64,000 nucleotides of DNA from UTCFX2 sp963788145 (lineage in GTDB: Bacteria; Chloroflexota; Anaerolineae; Anaerolineales; UBA4823): assembly GCA_963788145.1 (NCBI GenBank), contig CAWBFQ010000006.1, positions 496,001 to 560,000 of the forward strand, in the 5' to 3' direction. The notes below the pieces were generated by a model that worked only from the letters and a program-made list of their open reading frames with translations, searched no databases and was not told where the DNA came from. Positions 34,041-42,836 of this stretch are shown piece by piece. Position 1 is the stretch's first letter; each line of letters opens with the position of its first letter. Both the position numbers and the translations under genes were made by a program.

Positions 34041-34135
34041 TTCGGCGGCCTGGCAGTCATAACCTTGACGGTTTTAGACCCATAGCTTTGCGTCCCCGGT
34101 TTTCACCGGGTTTGCCTTTTCGGTCTACCATGAGT
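34041..34135 (-). ncRNA. Cyclic di-GMP-I (GEMM) riboswitch aptamer
   Basis: On the minus strand the conserved core reads GGCAAACC, then a perfect P2 hairpin CCCGGT-GAAA-ACCGGG with a GNRA tetraloop, then GGACGCAAAGC. These are the hallmark segments of the class I c-di-GMP riboswitch. The P3 arm carries a tetraloop-receptor-like pair (CTAAA and TATGAC) and ends GACTGCCAGGCCGCC, also typical. By alignment with the V. cholerae Vc2 aptamer, the residue that discriminates c-di-GMP from cGAMP appears to be G. The downstream gene is the S8 repeat protease. This 437-base gap (33945-34381) holds only the riboswitch, its terminator and the ppdK leader. Confidence 0.92.
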
Positions 34136-34381
34136 ATAACATGACCAAGGGAAATATGCACTTACAAAATTGCAAATAGCAGATTCTGCAAATTATCTTG
34201 AGCCTATCATCAGCATACCGGGATGATCGGATGAGAGAATATCGTCGGTTCTTTCAAATCGGTTTGATTTTGGATTGGTGGAACGGTCTTATTTTTGCTT
34301 CCATGTGGTAAACTATACGTTTGGTGCGTTTTTTAAGGCAATCAAACTTTTTCATTCAATAAGTTTTTAGGAGAGTACAAA

Positions 34382-37156
34382 ATGGTTGATAAGAAATGGG
34401 TTTTTCTCTTTGACGAGGTTGATCAGGCTGAGAAAAGTGTTGGCGGTGATTGGGAATCCGTTCGCGCTTTATTGGGCGGTAAGGGCGCAGGCCTGGCGGA
34501 TATGACCCGCGCTGGCGTGCCTGTCCCTCCTGGCTTTACAGTTACGACGGAAGCTTGCAACGCATATCTGGCAGAGGGAGGAAAATTCCCCACTGGTATG
34601 TGGGATCAAGAATTGGCTGCAATGAAGAAAGTAGAACAAAAGACCGGCAAGAAATTCGGCGATCCACAAAATCCTCTATTCGTTTCGTGCCGTTCCGGCG
34701 CCAAATTCTCCATGCCAGGCATGATGGATACCGTCCTCAACATTGGTTTGAACGATAAAACTGCTGAAGGCATGATTGCTAAGGGTCTGGATGCCCGCTT
34801 CGTATACGATTCCTATCGGCGATTGGTGGAGATGTTCGGCAGTGTTGTTCTGGGTATTCCGGATGAAGCGTTTGAAGAACCTCTCGCTCACTATAAAGCC
34901 CAAAAGGGCTATAAAGTCGATACCGAGATGACATCTGCTGACTGGAAAGCAATGACGGTGACTTTCCAGCAGGTTGTCCAGGAACACAAAGGATTCGAAT
35001 TCCCCCAGGATCCTGATGAGCAGCTTCGTCTGGCCACAGAAGCTGTTTTCGGTTCATGGAACGGTAAACGGGCCGTCGATTACCGCAACGCCGCTGGTAT
35101 CGCACACGACTTGGGAACGGCTGTCAACATCGTCACCATGGTTTTTGGGAACATGGGTATCAATTCCGGGACAGGTGTAGCTTTCACCCGTGATCCAGCC
35201 ACAGGTGAAAATAAAATGTATGGCGATTATCTGCTCAATGCGCAAGGCGAGGATGTTGTCGCTGGGATTCGCAACACGGCGAAAATCGAAAATCTTACCA
35301 AGGATTTGCCCCAAGCTTACAAGGAGTTTCTCGAAATTACCTCTCGGTTGGAGCAACATTATCGAGATATGCAAGATGTTGAGTTTACAATCGAAGAAGG
35401 TAAGCTCTGGATGCTGCAAACCCGAACAGGCAAACGCACTGCCAAGGCTGCTGTCAAGATGGCTGTGGATATGGCCAACGAAGGCTTGATAACCCGCGAA
35501 GAAGCGATCTCTCGGGTCACTTCTGATCAGGTGGACACGTTGCTTCATCCCCAGTTTGATTTGAAAGAAATGAGCAGCGCTCGCAGCGGCGGTCGTTTAT
35601 ATGGAAAGGGTGTCAATGCTTCCCCGGGCGCAGCGGTAGGCCAGGTTTACTTTGATGCTGACACCGCAGAGAAAATGGCAAAAGAACATCACCAGGCCGT
35701 GATCATGGTCCGTCCCTTTACAAAGCCGGATGACGTGCATGGTATGCTCGCCGCTAAAGGTATTCTGACCAGTGAAGGCGGAGCCACCTCGCACGCCGCT
35801 GTCGTTGCGCGTCAATTCGGTGTGCCTTGTGTGGTTGGCGCGGCAGAAATTCGGATTGATCTCGAAAAGCGTCAGATGGAAGTGAATGAACTGGTCGTCA
35901 AAGAAGGTGAATGGATTTCTGTGGATGGGACGACGGGTGAAGTCTTCCTCGGACAGATCGCAACAGTCGCTCCGAAGCTGGAAGAGCAAACGGATTTACT
36001 CATCCTGCTCACCTGGGCAGACGAGATCTGTGCCATGGAGAATGTCCGTGAGGTTCCCAATGGCTGGCCGACGCGCGGTTTGCAAGTTTGGGCAAACGCC
36101 GATTATCCCGCCGATGCCCGCCGCGCCCGTTCGTATGGAGCGGTTGGTATTGGCCTTTGTCGTACAGAGCACATGTTCTTTGAGACCGAGCGATTGCCGA
36201 TTGTCCAACGCATGATCCTATCCGAGACTTCAGAAGGGCGAACAGAAGCCCTGAATGAATTACTGCCTTACCAGCGTGCGGATTTCGCAGGTCTCTTCGA
36301 GGCTATGAATGGATATCCGGTCATCATCCGTCTGATTGATCCGCCTTTGCATGAGTTCATGCCTGACGAAGAAAAGCTCTTCGAGGAAGTGGTCAGTATG
36401 CGGGTCAAAGGCGAGACCGAAGGACTGAGCGAGAAAGAGGATCTGCTCGCGGCAATCCGCGCGATGCACGAAAGCAACCCTATGATGGGATTGCGCGGCG
36501 TCCGGTTGAGTATCTACATGCCCGAAATCGTTGAGATGCAGGTGCGTGCGATCTTTGAAGCGGCTGCTGATGAAGTAAACAAGGGTGTGGTGGTGAAGCC
36601 CGAGGTGATGATCCCGCTTACTGGCACGGTTAGAGAGCTTGAGTGGATCCAGCCGCGCCTGGAGCGAATTGCCAAGGCGGTCATGAGCGAGAAAAAAGTG
36701 ACTTTTGATTATAAATTCGGCACCATGATCGAAATCCCGCGCGCTTGCGTAACTGCTTTCGAGATCGCCAATGTTGCTGAGTTCTTCTCGTTCGGCACCA
36801 ACGACCTGACCCAAATGACTTTTGGTTACAGCCGTGATGATGCCGAACGGAATTTCTTGATTAAGTATGTGGAAGAAGGTATTCTGCCTAAGAACCCCTT
36901 CCAGACATTAGATCGCGATGGTGTTGGCCGATTGATGGATATGGCTGTAAAAGATGGACGCCTGGCTCGGACCAACCTGGAAGTTGGTATTTGTGGCGAG
37001 CATGGCGGCGACCCGGCTTCGATTGAGTTCTGTCACCTGGTGGGCAATAATTATGTGAGTTGTTCTCCATTCCGGGTACCGGTTGCTCGCCTTGCTGCGG
37101 CGCATGCAGCACTGAAGCATCGCCCTGGCGCCGGCAAGATGGTCGAAGATAAATAA
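34382..37156 (+). CDS. ppdK: Pyruvate, phosphate dikinase
   Basis: PPDK interconverts pyruvate + ATP + phosphate and PEP + AMP + pyrophosphate. The 924 residues fit the family length. The N-terminal ATP-grasp domain runs to about 340 ('GGKGAGLADMTRAGVPVPPGF'). The phospho-histidine is in 'GGATSHAAVVARQFGVPCV' (about 465), and the C-terminal PEP-binding barrel holds 'RTEHMFFE' and the catalytic Cys in 'GICGEHGGDP' (about 870). AGGAGAG precedes the ATG. It is divergent from the S8 protease and ends in a strong bidirectional terminator. It may serve glycolysis with pyrophosphate or gluconeogenesis; fbp is also in this window. Confidence 0.97.
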   Translation: MVDKKWVFLFDEVDQAEKSVGGDWESVRALLGGKGAGLADMTRAGVPVPPGFTVTTEACNAYLAEGGKFPTGMWDQELAAMKKVEQKTGKKFGDPQNPLFVSCRSGAKFSMPGMMDTVLNIGLNDKTAEGMIAKGLDARFVYDSYRRLVEMFGSVVLGIPDEAFEEPLAHYKAQKGYKVDTEMTSADWKAMTVTFQQVVQEHKGFEFPQDPDEQLRLATEAVFGSWNGKRAVDYRNAAGIAHDLGTAVNIVTMVFGNMGINSGTGVAFTRDPATGENKMYGDYLLNAQGEDVVAGIRNTAKIENLTKDLPQAYKEFLEITSRLEQHYRDMQDVEFTIEEGKLWMLQTRTGKRTAKAAVKMAVDMANEGLITREEAISRVTSDQVDTLLHPQFDLKEMSSARSGGRLYGKGVNASPGAAVGQVYFDADTAEKMAKEHHQAVIMVRPFTKPDDVHGMLAAKGILTSEGGATSHAAVVARQFGVPCVVGAAEIRIDLEKRQMEVNELVVKEGEWISVDGTTGEVFLGQIATVAPKLEEQTDLLILLTWADEICAMENVREVPNGWPTRGLQVWANADYPADARRARSYGAVGIGLCRTEHMFFETERLPIVQRMILSETSEGRTEALNELLPYQRADFAGLFEAMNGYPVIIRLIDPPLHEFMPDEEKLFEEVVSMRVKGETEGLSEKEDLLAAIRAMHESNPMMGLRGVRLSIYMPEIVEMQVRAIFEAAADEVNKGVVVKPEVMIPLTGTVRELEWIQPRLERIAKAVMSEKKVTFDYKFGTMIEIPRACVTAFEIANVAEFFSFGTNDLTQMTFGYSRDDAERNFLIKYVEEGILPKNPFQTLDRDGVGRLMDMAVKDGRLARTNLEVGICGEHGGDPASIEFCHLVGNNYVSCSPFRVPVARLAAAHAALKHRPGAGKMVEDK

Positions 37157-37169
37157 TCGCTTTAGGTGA

Positions 37170-37213
37170 AACAAAAAAGAAGGGCCTCAATCAGGCCCTT
37201 CTTTTTTGTTTCA
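37170..37213. terminator. Bidirectional terminator between ppdK and the ABC permease
   Basis: AAAAAAGAAGGGCCT and AGGCCCTTCTTTTTT form a 15 base-pair stem with a five-base loop, U-rich on both strands, between convergent genes. Confidence 0.95.
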
Positions 37214-38965
37214 AGGTTCTCCTAAACGATCAACCCGTTCACGGACCATCCAGAGTGGAATGATCGCACATCCCAGGCTGAATGCCGAGCCAAGAATCAG
37301 ACCGCCCCATTGACCAATCGCAACTGGTAAATGAAAGATCGCTGTGAGAATACCAGGGCCTAAGAAAATAAGCAGGGTAACCGGCAAATAGACCATTGTA
37401 GCTATTGCCCCCAGGCAGCCGGCGGTTCTTTTTAGCATCTGGCGTGGATCTTCCCATTCCATATTGGCCCCCAGAACCCCAAAAGCCAGATTGATCCCGG
37501 CGTTTCCAGCTACGGTTAATGCGACGACTGCCATGGCATATAAAAAACCATTCATTTCGGTTTTTTGGATTACCCATGTAGATAATAGGAAGAGCCAGCA
37601 GAGCAGTGTGACCGGCAGAAAGGCGACCATGTATTTTGAGATAATGAGTTCGCTCGTTTTCACTGGCGCTGTTTTAAGCAACCAGTATTGTTTTCCTTCT
37701 TGAGCAAAACCCATTCCCGCCAACCTGCTCAACAACATCCATCCCACGAATAGAGATAACGCGACATTGCTATACATCCGAATACTTCGGAAAATTTCAA
37801 GCGTCCAAGATGGAGCATTTTGCGTGAAATCAGGCTGATTATTTCCACTACGGAGCAACATCACAAAATAGACCACGCCAACGATGATTGGTGTGATCAA
37901 TTGTGACATATTTCGCATATCCCGGCGTAACACAAGCAAGTCTTTGTGAATAATTCCCAAAACAGAGGCTGGAACCTGTTGATGGATGAAATCTAATTTC
38001 TGTTGGGAAAATAGGTGCGGTTTTCGCCGTCGATGGGATGTTTTTTTTCGGGCGACGACCTGCATATTTGCCCACCCGTTGTAATAGAGCCATTCTGCGC
38101 TGGTCAACGCCCCAAAGAAGACAACCATACAGGCTATCAGGGAGATTGCCGTGATTCCGACTCCGCTCAACCAATCTGCCTCACCAATCCGCATTAGTCC
38201 ATTCCCCATCCAGGTGAGAGGAGACCAGGGGTTATTGACACGCGCCAGAATCTGCAAAGTTTGATCCATTTGCGCTGAAGAAACATCATTCATATTGGCT
38301 ATCTGCCCGGTCTGTGAACAGATTAATGATGCAATACCTCCAATAAAACCGAGAATTTCGGCCACTCTTCGCGCCGGGAATATCCGCACGATGAGCATCA
38401 CCAGCAAGCTGGCTATCCCGGCTGCGGCCAAAGCCAATGCCGCCAGTAAGAAGATAACAAAGGGATAATATAACACCGTATAATTGGCGGATGCGCCAAT
38501 ACCAAACAAGACCGGTACAGCGAAAAGACAGATCAGCCCAAAATTGGGTAGGATTGCCTGAAGCAATTTCGCCATGAACACTGCCCGGATGGGTATTGGA
38601 ATACTGAGCAGGAAATCCATGTCGCCAGTTAAATATAGGGCTTGCAGCAGAACGCCAAAGCTGGTGAATAAGATGCCGATAAATGCAGCGCTCAGAATTA
38701 TTATGGGCATACTTTCCCATAGAAAACTAAAATCACCTGACAGTTCCACCAGTTCAGGCGATTTCAGAAAATGCATAAAACGCCAGACTAAGAAGAAAAC
38801 CAACCCAAAAAAGGTCAGCAACGCCAGGACAGCAATCACCAAACCGATCTTTGCCAGGGTTTTGGAGCGGCGAAACCCGTTCAATGTGATCAGCAAGCGA
38901 AGCTGGAGTAGTTTCCAGACTACACCCCACAAGCTGTTCGCCCGGGCATCTGGCAGATGGATCAT
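37211..38965 (-). CDS. ABC transporter permease, ABC-2-like exporter
   Basis: A 584-residue polytopic membrane protein with about 12-14 hydrophobic helices and a basic loop rich in Arg/Lys near the middle ('ARKKTSHRRRKPHLFSQQKL'). The sequence resembles the large permeases of two-component ABC exporters (the ABC-2 / YhaP type). Its start overlaps the ATPase stop by four bases (ATGA), so the two are coupled. The cargo is unknown. The gene ends inside the ppdK terminator. Confidence 0.82.
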   Translation of the reverse strand: MIHLPDARANSLWGVVWKLLQLRLLITLNGFRRSKTLAKIGLVIAVLALLTFFGLVFFLVWRFMHFLKSPELVELSGDFSFLWESMPIIILSAAFIGILFTSFGVLLQALYLTGDMDFLLSIPIPIRAVFMAKLLQAILPNFGLICLFAVPVLFGIGASANYTVLYYPFVIFLLAALALAAAGIASLLVMLIVRIFPARRVAEILGFIGGIASLICSQTGQIANMNDVSSAQMDQTLQILARVNNPWSPLTWMGNGLMRIGEADWLSGVGITAISLIACMVVFFGALTSAEWLYYNGWANMQVVARKKTSHRRRKPHLFSQQKLDFIHQQVPASVLGIIHKDLLVLRRDMRNMSQLITPIIVGVVYFVMLLRSGNNQPDFTQNAPSWTLEIFRSIRMYSNVALSLFVGWMLLSRLAGMGFAQEGKQYWLLKTAPVKTSELIISKYMVAFLPVTLLCWLFLLSTWVIQKTEMNGFLYAMAVVALTVAGNAGINLAFGVLGANMEWEDPRQMLKRTAGCLGAIATMVYLPVTLLIFLGPGILTAIFHLPVAIGQWGGLILGSAFSLGCAIIPLWMVRERVDRLGEP

Positions 38966-39405
38966 TTCAAGACCTCGGCGATTTCAGCGTATTCTGTTCC
39001 TCCCGTCAGGTTGAGAAAAATATCCTCCAGGCTCGCCTGACCTGCGCCCATCCCGCGTAATTCGTCCATCGTCCCAACTGCAACCAGGCGCCCCTGGTTG
39101 ATGATTCCGATCCGATCGCACATGCGCTCTGCAATCTCCAAGATATGGGTGGAGAGGAAAATACTTGCTCCCCTCTCAGCCATCTGACGCAGCAAGTCTT
39201 TAATCAACCGGGCAGATTTTGGGTCTAATCCAACGGTAGGCTCATCTAAAACCAGCACTTTTGGAGCATGCATCAATGCGACTGCCAGGGCGGTTTTTTG
39301 TTTCATCCCATGGCTATAAGAGTCGATGGTATCATCTTCGGCGGAGCCCAGGTCAAACAGACGCAATAATTCATCGATCCTGCGATTAACCAGTTCATTC
39401 TGCAA
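38962..39405 (-). CDS. ABC transporter ATP-binding protein, C-terminal part (gene interrupted by a stop)
   Basis: This fragment carries the ABC signature as 'DSYSHGMKQKTALAVAL', Walker B 'KVLVLDEPTVGLDPKS' and the His switch 'FLSTHILEIAE'. It is in the same frame as the N-terminal piece (39511-39750), and the codons between the two continue 'GYVPDEPNLYPKLTGRELLRF', as expected for one protein. The only break is the TAA at 39511-39513. Either that stop or two nearby compensating base changes separate the parts. The permease follows with a four-base overlap. Confidence 0.85.
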   Translation of the reverse strand: MQNELVNRRIDELLRLFDLGSAEDDTIDSYSHGMKQKTALAVALMHAPKVLVLDEPTVGLDPKSARLIKDLLRQMAERGASIFLSTHILEIAERMCDRIGIINQGRLVAVGTMDELRGMGAGQASLEDIFLNLTGGTEYAEIAEVLK

Positions 39406-39510
39406 TCCATATAATCCTCCAACGAAACGGAGCAGCTCGCGCCCGGTCAGTTTAGGATATAAGTTTGGCTCATCGGGTACATATCCGCAGCATGCCTTCG
39501 CAAGTAGAGA

Positions 39511-39750
39511 TTAAGTCTGCACATTGTACCCGCCGACTTCAACCGAACCAGAGGTCGGTCTGAGTAACCCGACAATCATCTTAATGGTTGTCGTCTTTCC
39601 GGCCCCATTCGGACCCAGGAATCCGAAGATTTCACCACCGGAAACATTAAAGCTGACGTGATCAACTGCCAGCTTCTCACCAAATTTCTTAGTCAGTTCT
39701 AACGTGGAGATCAGAGGAGGTGATTGATTTATCATATTATTTTGAATCAT
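39511..39750 (-). CDS. ABC transporter ATP-binding protein, N-terminal part (ends at an in-frame stop)
   Basis: The 79-residue fragment has the family start 'STLELTKKFGEKLAVDHVSF', Walker A 'GPNGAGKTTTIKMIVGLL' and 'LRPTSGSVEVGGYNV', then meets TAA. The frame is open again directly after it through the rest of the domain (38962-39405). The full protein would be about 260 residues. If the stop is real, the exporter is dead; if it is a sequence error, the pair is an intact drug/lipid-type exporter. Confidence 0.82.
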   Translation of the reverse strand: MIQNNMINQSPPLISTLELTKKFGEKLAVDHVSFNVSGGEIFGFLGPNGAGKTTTIKMIVGLLRPTSGSVEVGGYNVQT

Positions 39751-39843
39751 ACTTCAAGAATGCATCATTGGCAATGATAGCTGGATTAGGTTCGATCTGT
39801 TTTCCTTGATTTATCAAGTACCTTCCATTAGAATCAATTCCCA

Positions 39844-40953
39844 ATGACCAGGATAATTTCGCGACGTGATTTCCTCAAATTAAGCGGTTTTTCATTCGGC
39901 TCGTTTGCAGCCCGCAATGTATTGGGTCCGGGTTTTTATCAGCCTGATTTTCCGCGCCGCCCGGAACGGGAGATGGGGAAATTGGCGCGAGTTGCTGTAA
40001 AGCAGGTGGATGTCCGGTCCCTTCCAAATGATAGGGCGCCCATCGTTGGCAACCGTTTCAGAGATCAAATTATCCAGATTTACGAAGAACTACGCCCCCC
40101 GGATGCTCCGAAATATTACAATACTCTCTGGTATCGGGTATGGGGTGGCTATGTCCATAGCGCTCGTCTGCAAATCGTGGATATCCGATTGAATGAACCA
40201 GTTCAGTGGGTTTCTCCGGCAGGTCAGCTTTGCGAAGTGACTGTACCTTATACTACGGCTTATCAATATTCCAAATGGGATGGCTGGATTCCCTGGCGAG
40301 GATCACGACTCTACTATTCCTCCGTACATTGGGCGACAGAGATTAAGGAAGGCCCAGATGGTCGCCCCTGGTACAACATTGTCAATGAATTGAGCGATAG
40401 CGAAGTCTATCTTGTGCCGGCAGAACATTTGCGTTTCTTTTCACCAGAGGAATATGCTCCGATTGCCCAGGATATCCCGCCGGAGAAGAAACGGATTCAC
40501 GTGAAGCTGCGCGAACAAATGTTGCGCGCCTTTGAATACGATCAAGTTGTCTTTGAGGCGCGCATCTCATCGGGTGTGCCTACCGACAAGACGAGCAACA
40601 GCATCTACCCAACCGCAACGCCGCCTGGAAGACACCTGGTTTATTCTAAAATGCCCTCAAAACACATGGGTAGCGTGGCGGGAGGCGAGGAAATCGAAGC
40701 CAGCGGTGGGTTCACCTTACCAGGTGTCCCCTGGACAAGCTTTTTCCTTCATCCTGGAGGGTATGCTCTGCATGGCACTTATTGGCATAATAACTTTGGT
40801 TTACAGATGAGCCACGGCTGCGTGAATATGCGGAACGAAGATGCTCTCTGGATATTTCGCTGGAGCAATCCGGTCTTTGATCCATTGAAAATTGAAAGCC
40901 CCGCCGATTGGGAAGTCACCGGGCATGGAACTGCTGTCATCGTGGAAATCTAG
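39844..40953 (+). CDS. L,D-transpeptidase (YkuD family), Tat-type signal
   Basis: A 369-residue exported enzyme that probably cross-links or anchors peptidoglycan peptides. The N-terminus 'ISRRDFLKLSGFSFG' is a twin-arginine signal. A SH3-like segment follows (about 45-125). The YkuD catalytic domain at the C-terminus has 'HPGGYALHGTYWHNNFG' and the nucleophile in 'MSHGCVNMRNEDA' (Cys about 328). Residues 229-245 hold 'RIHVKLREQMLRAFEYDQ', typical of the domain start. The last four bases overlap the convergent ctaA-ctaB stop. Confidence 0.9.
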   Translation: MTRIISRRDFLKLSGFSFGSFAARNVLGPGFYQPDFPRRPEREMGKLARVAVKQVDVRSLPNDRAPIVGNRFRDQIIQIYEELRPPDAPKYYNTLWYRVWGGYVHSARLQIVDIRLNEPVQWVSPAGQLCEVTVPYTTAYQYSKWDGWIPWRGSRLYYSSVHWATEIKEGPDGRPWYNIVNELSDSEVYLVPAEHLRFFSPEEYAPIAQDIPPEKKRIHVKLREQMLRAFEYDQVVFEARISSGVPTDKTSNSIYPTATPPGRHLVYSKMPSKHMGSVAGGEEIEASGGFTLPGVPWTSFFLHPGGYALHGTYWHNNFGLQMSHGCVNMRNEDALWIFRWSNPVFDPLKIESPADWEVTGHGTAVIVEI

Positions 40954-42776
40954 ACCAGCCGGTCAATCATGAGTACCACGAAAAGAAACGCCAAATACAT
41001 ACTGGAATAGCGGTACATTTTCCAGGCTAATTTATTCCCCCCTTTTTTCCATACCTGCCAGGCTGACAGCACCAACCACCCGCCCAACACTGCTGCTCCA
41101 ATCAGATAGATACTGCCCCCTAGTCCAAATAGAGGTAATAAAAGCGTCAACGCAACCAGCTCTATTGTGTAGAGCATGATCTGGGCGCGCGTTTCTTTCT
41201 CGCCGCGCACGACCGGCAGCATGGGGACTCCAGCCCGAGCATAATCCTTTCGGCGGACCAGTGCGAGCGCCCAGAAATGGGGCGGCGTCCACATAAAAAC
41301 AATAGCAAATAGAAAAAGGGAGGGAATATTAAGGCTTCCGGTGACTGCCGCCCAACCTACCAGGGGAGGAATAGCCCCTGCGCCTCCGCCGATCACGATG
41401 TTTTGTACGGTGGTCTTCTTCAAAAAGATGCTGTAAAGCAATACGTAATACACGATTCCGGTCAGGGTGAGCAGAGCAGCTAAAAGATTGACAAATGCGA
41501 CCATCAGATAGAATGAAGCTAGAGCAAGCCCAACACCAAAAGCCAGTCCCTCACCCGCTGTCAACCTCCCAGAAGGAATGGGACGTTTCTGGGTGCGCTG
41601 CATTTTTTCATCATCGAAGCGATCGATGAATTGATTGATTGCGCCTGAACCGCCAGCCGCCAGGAATCCACCCAGCAGAGTCCAGAAGGTAAGTGAAAGA
41701 GATGGCCATTGTTGTCCGGCGATGACCATGCCGGCGTAAGTTGTTACCAGCAACAACGCCACAACGATAGGCTTTGTCAGCATTAAGAAATCTAACAACA
41801 AACCTTTTCGATGAATAGCCGCTTGCTCCTCAGCCTGCTCATCTTCTCTGGCCCGATTTGCCAGCCCCGCTGTTGTGACCAGAACAATCAAAGACCCCCA
41901 ACTGGCGACTGCCGTGGTTTGATGCAACCAAATGAGATAAGCAGGAAAACCTTGTACAAGTTTTGCGCCGAGCAAAGCTTGCGCGAAAAACAGTACGGCT
42001 GTTGCTGTTGCGGCGGCGAGAACAGGAGTCTGGGTCCGCTGACCTCGCCAAGATTTAAGGAGTACTATTCCCATCAATAATCCGCTCAGGCCAACCAAAA
42101 CGCGATGGATCATATTCACGATCTCGGCGGGGTTTTGTGGAAATGCCCCCAAGTTGCATAGCGGCCAGCTTGTACAAATAGTCCCGATATCGCTGGCTTT
42201 CACAATGGCGCCGCTGGTCAAAAGCGCAAAAATGGATATTAATAGCCAAATTGAATAGCGAGAGAAAGAGGAGCGATCGCTGAAATTCAGCCTCTGTGTT
42301 GATGGATAAGTTAATGGATAAAAGGAAGCTACGCCAGCTATCACAACTCCTGCCAGGGTTAGTAAGGATAATTGCAGATGGACGACATTAAGCCAGCCGA
42401 TCCCTTTCATACTTGGAAATAAGGCGATTGAAGCCCCCAGGCCGATTTGCGCCGCGAAAGAAATGCAGGCAACCAGAATTGGATGGAAAAGGACATGCTG
42501 ATTGCGGAATTGGCGCCAGGCAATCCAGGCAGATGCAATTAGAAATGGCGCCACCAACGCGCTAAGAACTCGATGCGCATAGTTGTATAAAGCGCCCTGA
42601 TTTTGCGGCGGCATCCAGGTTCCGAGACAGGTTGGCCAATCTGGGCATGCATTGGCCGCGCCGGATGCGCTTACGATCCCTCCAACCACAATCAGCAAGA
42701 AAACCAGGATCGCAGTGATGATGACCACACTCCGAAAACGCTGGATCGTCTTTTTGCTCACGTATGCTTCAACCAT
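40950..42776 (-). CDS. Heme A synthase - heme O synthase fusion (CtaA-CtaB)
   Basis: One 608-residue protein carries both enzymes that turn heme B into heme A for the oxidase. The N-terminal half is CtaA/Cox15, with eight hydrophobic helices, the Cys pairs 'NACPDWPTCLG' and 'GTICTSWPLCNLG', and His ligands in 'YAHRVLSA' and 'MIHRVLVG'. The C-terminal half is CtaB (farnesyltransferase), with 'NQFIDRFDDEKMQRTQKRP' supplying the Asp-rich prenyl-diphosphate site. ATG 42776 has AGGAG seven bases before it; 42791 is an earlier alternative. It ends the oxidase operon. Confidence 0.93.
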   Translation of the reverse strand: MVEAYVSKKTIQRFRSVVIITAILVFLLIVVGGIVSASGAANACPDWPTCLGTWMPPQNQGALYNYAHRVLSALVAPFLIASAWIAWRQFRNQHVLFHPILVACISFAAQIGLGASIALFPSMKGIGWLNVVHLQLSLLTLAGVVIAGVASFYPLTYPSTQRLNFSDRSSFSRYSIWLLISIFALLTSGAIVKASDIGTICTSWPLCNLGAFPQNPAEIVNMIHRVLVGLSGLLMGIVLLKSWRGQRTQTPVLAAATATAVLFFAQALLGAKLVQGFPAYLIWLHQTTAVASWGSLIVLVTTAGLANRAREDEQAEEQAAIHRKGLLLDFLMLTKPIVVALLLVTTYAGMVIAGQQWPSLSLTFWTLLGGFLAAGGSGAINQFIDRFDDEKMQRTQKRPIPSGRLTAGEGLAFGVGLALASFYLMVAFVNLLAALLTLTGIVYYVLLYSIFLKKTTVQNIVIGGGAGAIPPLVGWAAVTGSLNIPSLFLFAIVFMWTPPHFWALALVRRKDYARAGVPMLPVVRGEKETRAQIMLYTIELVALTLLLPLFGLGGSIYLIGAAVLGGWLVLSAWQVWKKGGNKLAWKMYRYSSMYLAFLFVVLMIDRLV

Positions 42777-42836
42777 GTTGCTGCTCCTCATTTTGCATCC
42801 GACAACTATCCGGCTGTTCGATCGAATTGATCGGAA

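Noticed and set aside
35054..36814. Minus-strand frames of up to 184 residues inside ppdK
   Set aside because: They are antisense shadows of a strongly conserved gene, with no start signals or family match.
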